Positions 3,859 to 5,013 of a stretch of 5,013 nt of DNA are shown piece after piece; the first letter of the stretch is position 1; the number at the start of each line of letters is the position of its first letter. Both the position numbers and the translations under genes were made by a program. Source of the DNA: Chloroflexota bacterium (GTDB lineage Bacteria > Chloroflexota > Dehalococcoidia > SZUA-161); NCBI GenBank assembly GCA_016865955.1, contig VGNW01000175.1:1-5013 (forward strand), in the 5' to 3' direction. Under the pieces are notes generated by a model. The model saw only the letters and a program-made list of their open reading frames with translations. It was not told the DNA's origin and did no database searches.

Positions 3859-5013
3859 CTATAGAAGTTCTTTCTCACTGGTCTCCACTGCATGCTTCAA
3901 TTCGGCAGCGAGTTGTGGCGGCAGTCCCTCGATATCGACATGCAAGAAGCCTCTGACTATCGTAGCCGTAGCTTCATCTCGCGTCAGTCCACGCGCCATC
4001 AGATATTCGACCTCCTCCTCGGCAATTTTGCCCACCGCCGCTTCATGTGAGAGGTCGACACCGGCTAACTCGCCCTTGAGCTCCGGGATAGCGTGAATGA
4101 CGCCCTTCTCTGAGAGTATCAAGCCGCGACATTCCAGATGTCCCTTAACATCGGGGGCGCTGCCGCCTATATAGCCCCTCGAGATAATAGTGCCGCCGGT
4201 AGTTACAGTTCGCGCAATTACCTCTGCCCGGGCGCGTTTTGCCTCCAGAAGAACCCTGGAGCCTGTATCCAGAGTGCAACCCGGAGGAGATACCAGAACG
4301 CTGTTGAACCTGACGATAGAATTCTCGCCCACACAGCGCGCCACAGGATACATCTGGAGCGTGCGCACTGGCTTCATGCTGACGTAATTACTGAGGAAAA
4401 TCCCGTTTTCCTCTATTACGGCGCCGCTGCGAGGTCGGACAGCTATCTCGGGAGCCCAGTTATGAATCATGGTGAAGGTTAGCTTCGCCCCCTTTTTGAT
4501 ATAGAACTCCGATATGCCGATGTGCAAACCCGAAGCACTCATAGGGCTGGTAGCACAGCCTGTGATTATATGAAGCTCCGAGTTCTCCTCGGCAATGACA
4601 ATGTTATGTACCTTCTGTGCAACATTACGATGCGCCAGATACAGGCACGCTTGAACGGGATAGACCGCTTTAACGCCCGGAAGCGACCTGATGAAGTAAC
4701 CGTTATCCAGACTCAGCTCGGCGTGGGCGGTGAACTTATCGGCATCAACGCTGACAGCGCGCCACCAGTAATCCTCGAGCCAGCTGTAGGACTTGAGAGC
4801 CTCGGTTATGCTCATCACCTCCAGCCCTTCCTGACCGGAGGAGCTGTGAACCACCGAGTGGTCCATCTGGACAAAAGTGCCGCCCCTCTGGCGCACATCA
4901 TCGAGAGTAACACCGACTTCCATCATGCGCCCTTTGTCTTCGGTGGTAAGCTTCGACGGCTCTTTCTGATATGAATGCTCGACAGCACCGGCAGAATATG
5001 CGCCTATATCGAT
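3859..5013 (-). CDS. sufB: SufB/SufD-family Fe-S cluster assembly protein (5' end beyond window)
   Basis: The frame runs from the TAG at 3859-3861 to the right edge without a stop, giving 384 residues. The conventional ATG at 4926 is probably internal: the 29 codons before it read as plausible protein (DIGAYSAGAVEHSYQKEPSK...), so the start lies outside the window. The protein belongs to the SufBD family of right-handed beta-helix scaffolds that, with the ATPase SufC, build Fe-S clusters in the cytoplasm. Numbered from ATG 4926, it shows the family opening GTFVQMDHSVVHS (16-28), and the C-terminal core has Cys266 (in LECRGLIL) and His294-Glu295 (in DLSHEAAVGKI). These correspond to the SufB cysteine and His-Glu positions, whereas SufD typically has His-Gly, so I favour SufB-like. 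It is shorter than proteobacterial SufB and resembles the compact archaeal/anaerobe type. No SufC, SufS or SufU is in view; SufC may lie upstream off the edge. The next gene starts 17 bp downstream. Confidence 0.88.
   Translation of the reverse strand: MDIGAYSAGAVEHSYQKEPSKLTTEDKGRMMEVGVTLDDVRQRGGTFVQMDHSVVHSSSGQEGLEVMSITEALKSYSWLEDYWWRAVSVDADKFTAHAELSLDNGYFIRSLPGVKAVYPVQACLYLAHRNVAQKVHNIVIAEENSELHIITGCATSPMSASGLHIGISEFYIKKGAKLTFTMIHNWAPEIAVRPRSGAVIEENGIFLSNYVSMKPVRTLQMYPVARCVGENSIVRFNSVLVSPPGCTLDTGSRVLLEAKRARAEVIARTVTTGGTIISRGYIGGSAPDVKGHLECRGLILSEKGVIHAIPELKGELAGVDLSHEAAVGKIAEEEVEYLMARGLTRDEATATIVRGFLHVDIEGLPPQLAAELKHAVETSEKELL

Noticed and set aside
4522..4974. Plus-strand open frame of 150 codons opposite the SufB/D-like gene
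   Set aside because: It is antisense to a clearly conserved gene, and no family features are visible.

Overview
This window carries seven protein-coding genes, all on the minus strand, so transcription runs from high to low coordinates. In that order they are: a SufB/SufD-family Fe-S assembly protein (cut by the right edge), a flavin reductase-rubredoxin fusion, a Crp/Fnr-family regulator, a small 2[4Fe-4S] ferredoxin, a small CxH...CxxC putative zinc-ribbon protein, a two-domain MaoC-like hydratase, and a nitronate monooxygenase-like flavoprotein (cut by the left edge). I see no rRNA, tRNA, CRISPR array, insertion sequence or phage gene. The gene content (low-potential electron carriers, high-molecular-weight-rubredoxin architecture, a stand-alone Suf scaffold, two-domain MaoC) suggests an anaerobic or microaerophilic environmental bacterium. 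The small CxHYW...CxxCG protein recalls proteins I associate with Chloroflexota/Dehalococcoidia. That placement is an inference and rests on no single decisive marker.

Right part (about 3090-5013): the SufB/D-like gene and the flavin reductase-rubredoxin gene are 17 bp apart and probably share a transcript. Together they look like an Fe-S assembly and oxygen/NO-defence module. The Crp/Fnr-type gene follows after 64 bp and has its own candidate promoter (TATAAT -10).

Middle part (about 1745-2420): this is the most informative region. Two near-identical 16-bp sites, TGAGA-CAAAAG-TCACA and TGAGA-CAAAAG-TCGCA on the minus strand, resemble the classical CRP operator TGTGA-N6-TCACA. One lies upstream of the ferredoxin and one upstream of the zinc-ribbon gene. 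Each is followed, 22 or 21 bp later, by a 5-of-6 match to the -10 hexamer (TATCAT, TACAAT). This puts each site at about -41.5 from the predicted transcription start, the class II activator position. The adjacent regulator has an RExxGR recognition helix, the CRP-type signature for TGTGA half-sites, but lacks the cAMP-binding arginine and has no cysteine at all. The simplest reading is a local regulon: a Crp-like protein with an unknown effector controls the ferredoxin and zinc-ribbon genes next to it.

Left part (1-1540): MaoC-like and nitronate monooxygenase-like genes, 23 bp apart, probably form a separate catabolic operon that runs off the left edge. A weak extended -10 lies in the 206-bp gap before them.

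No exotic defence or mobile system is visible. The paired operator/promoter architecture is the finding most worth testing.
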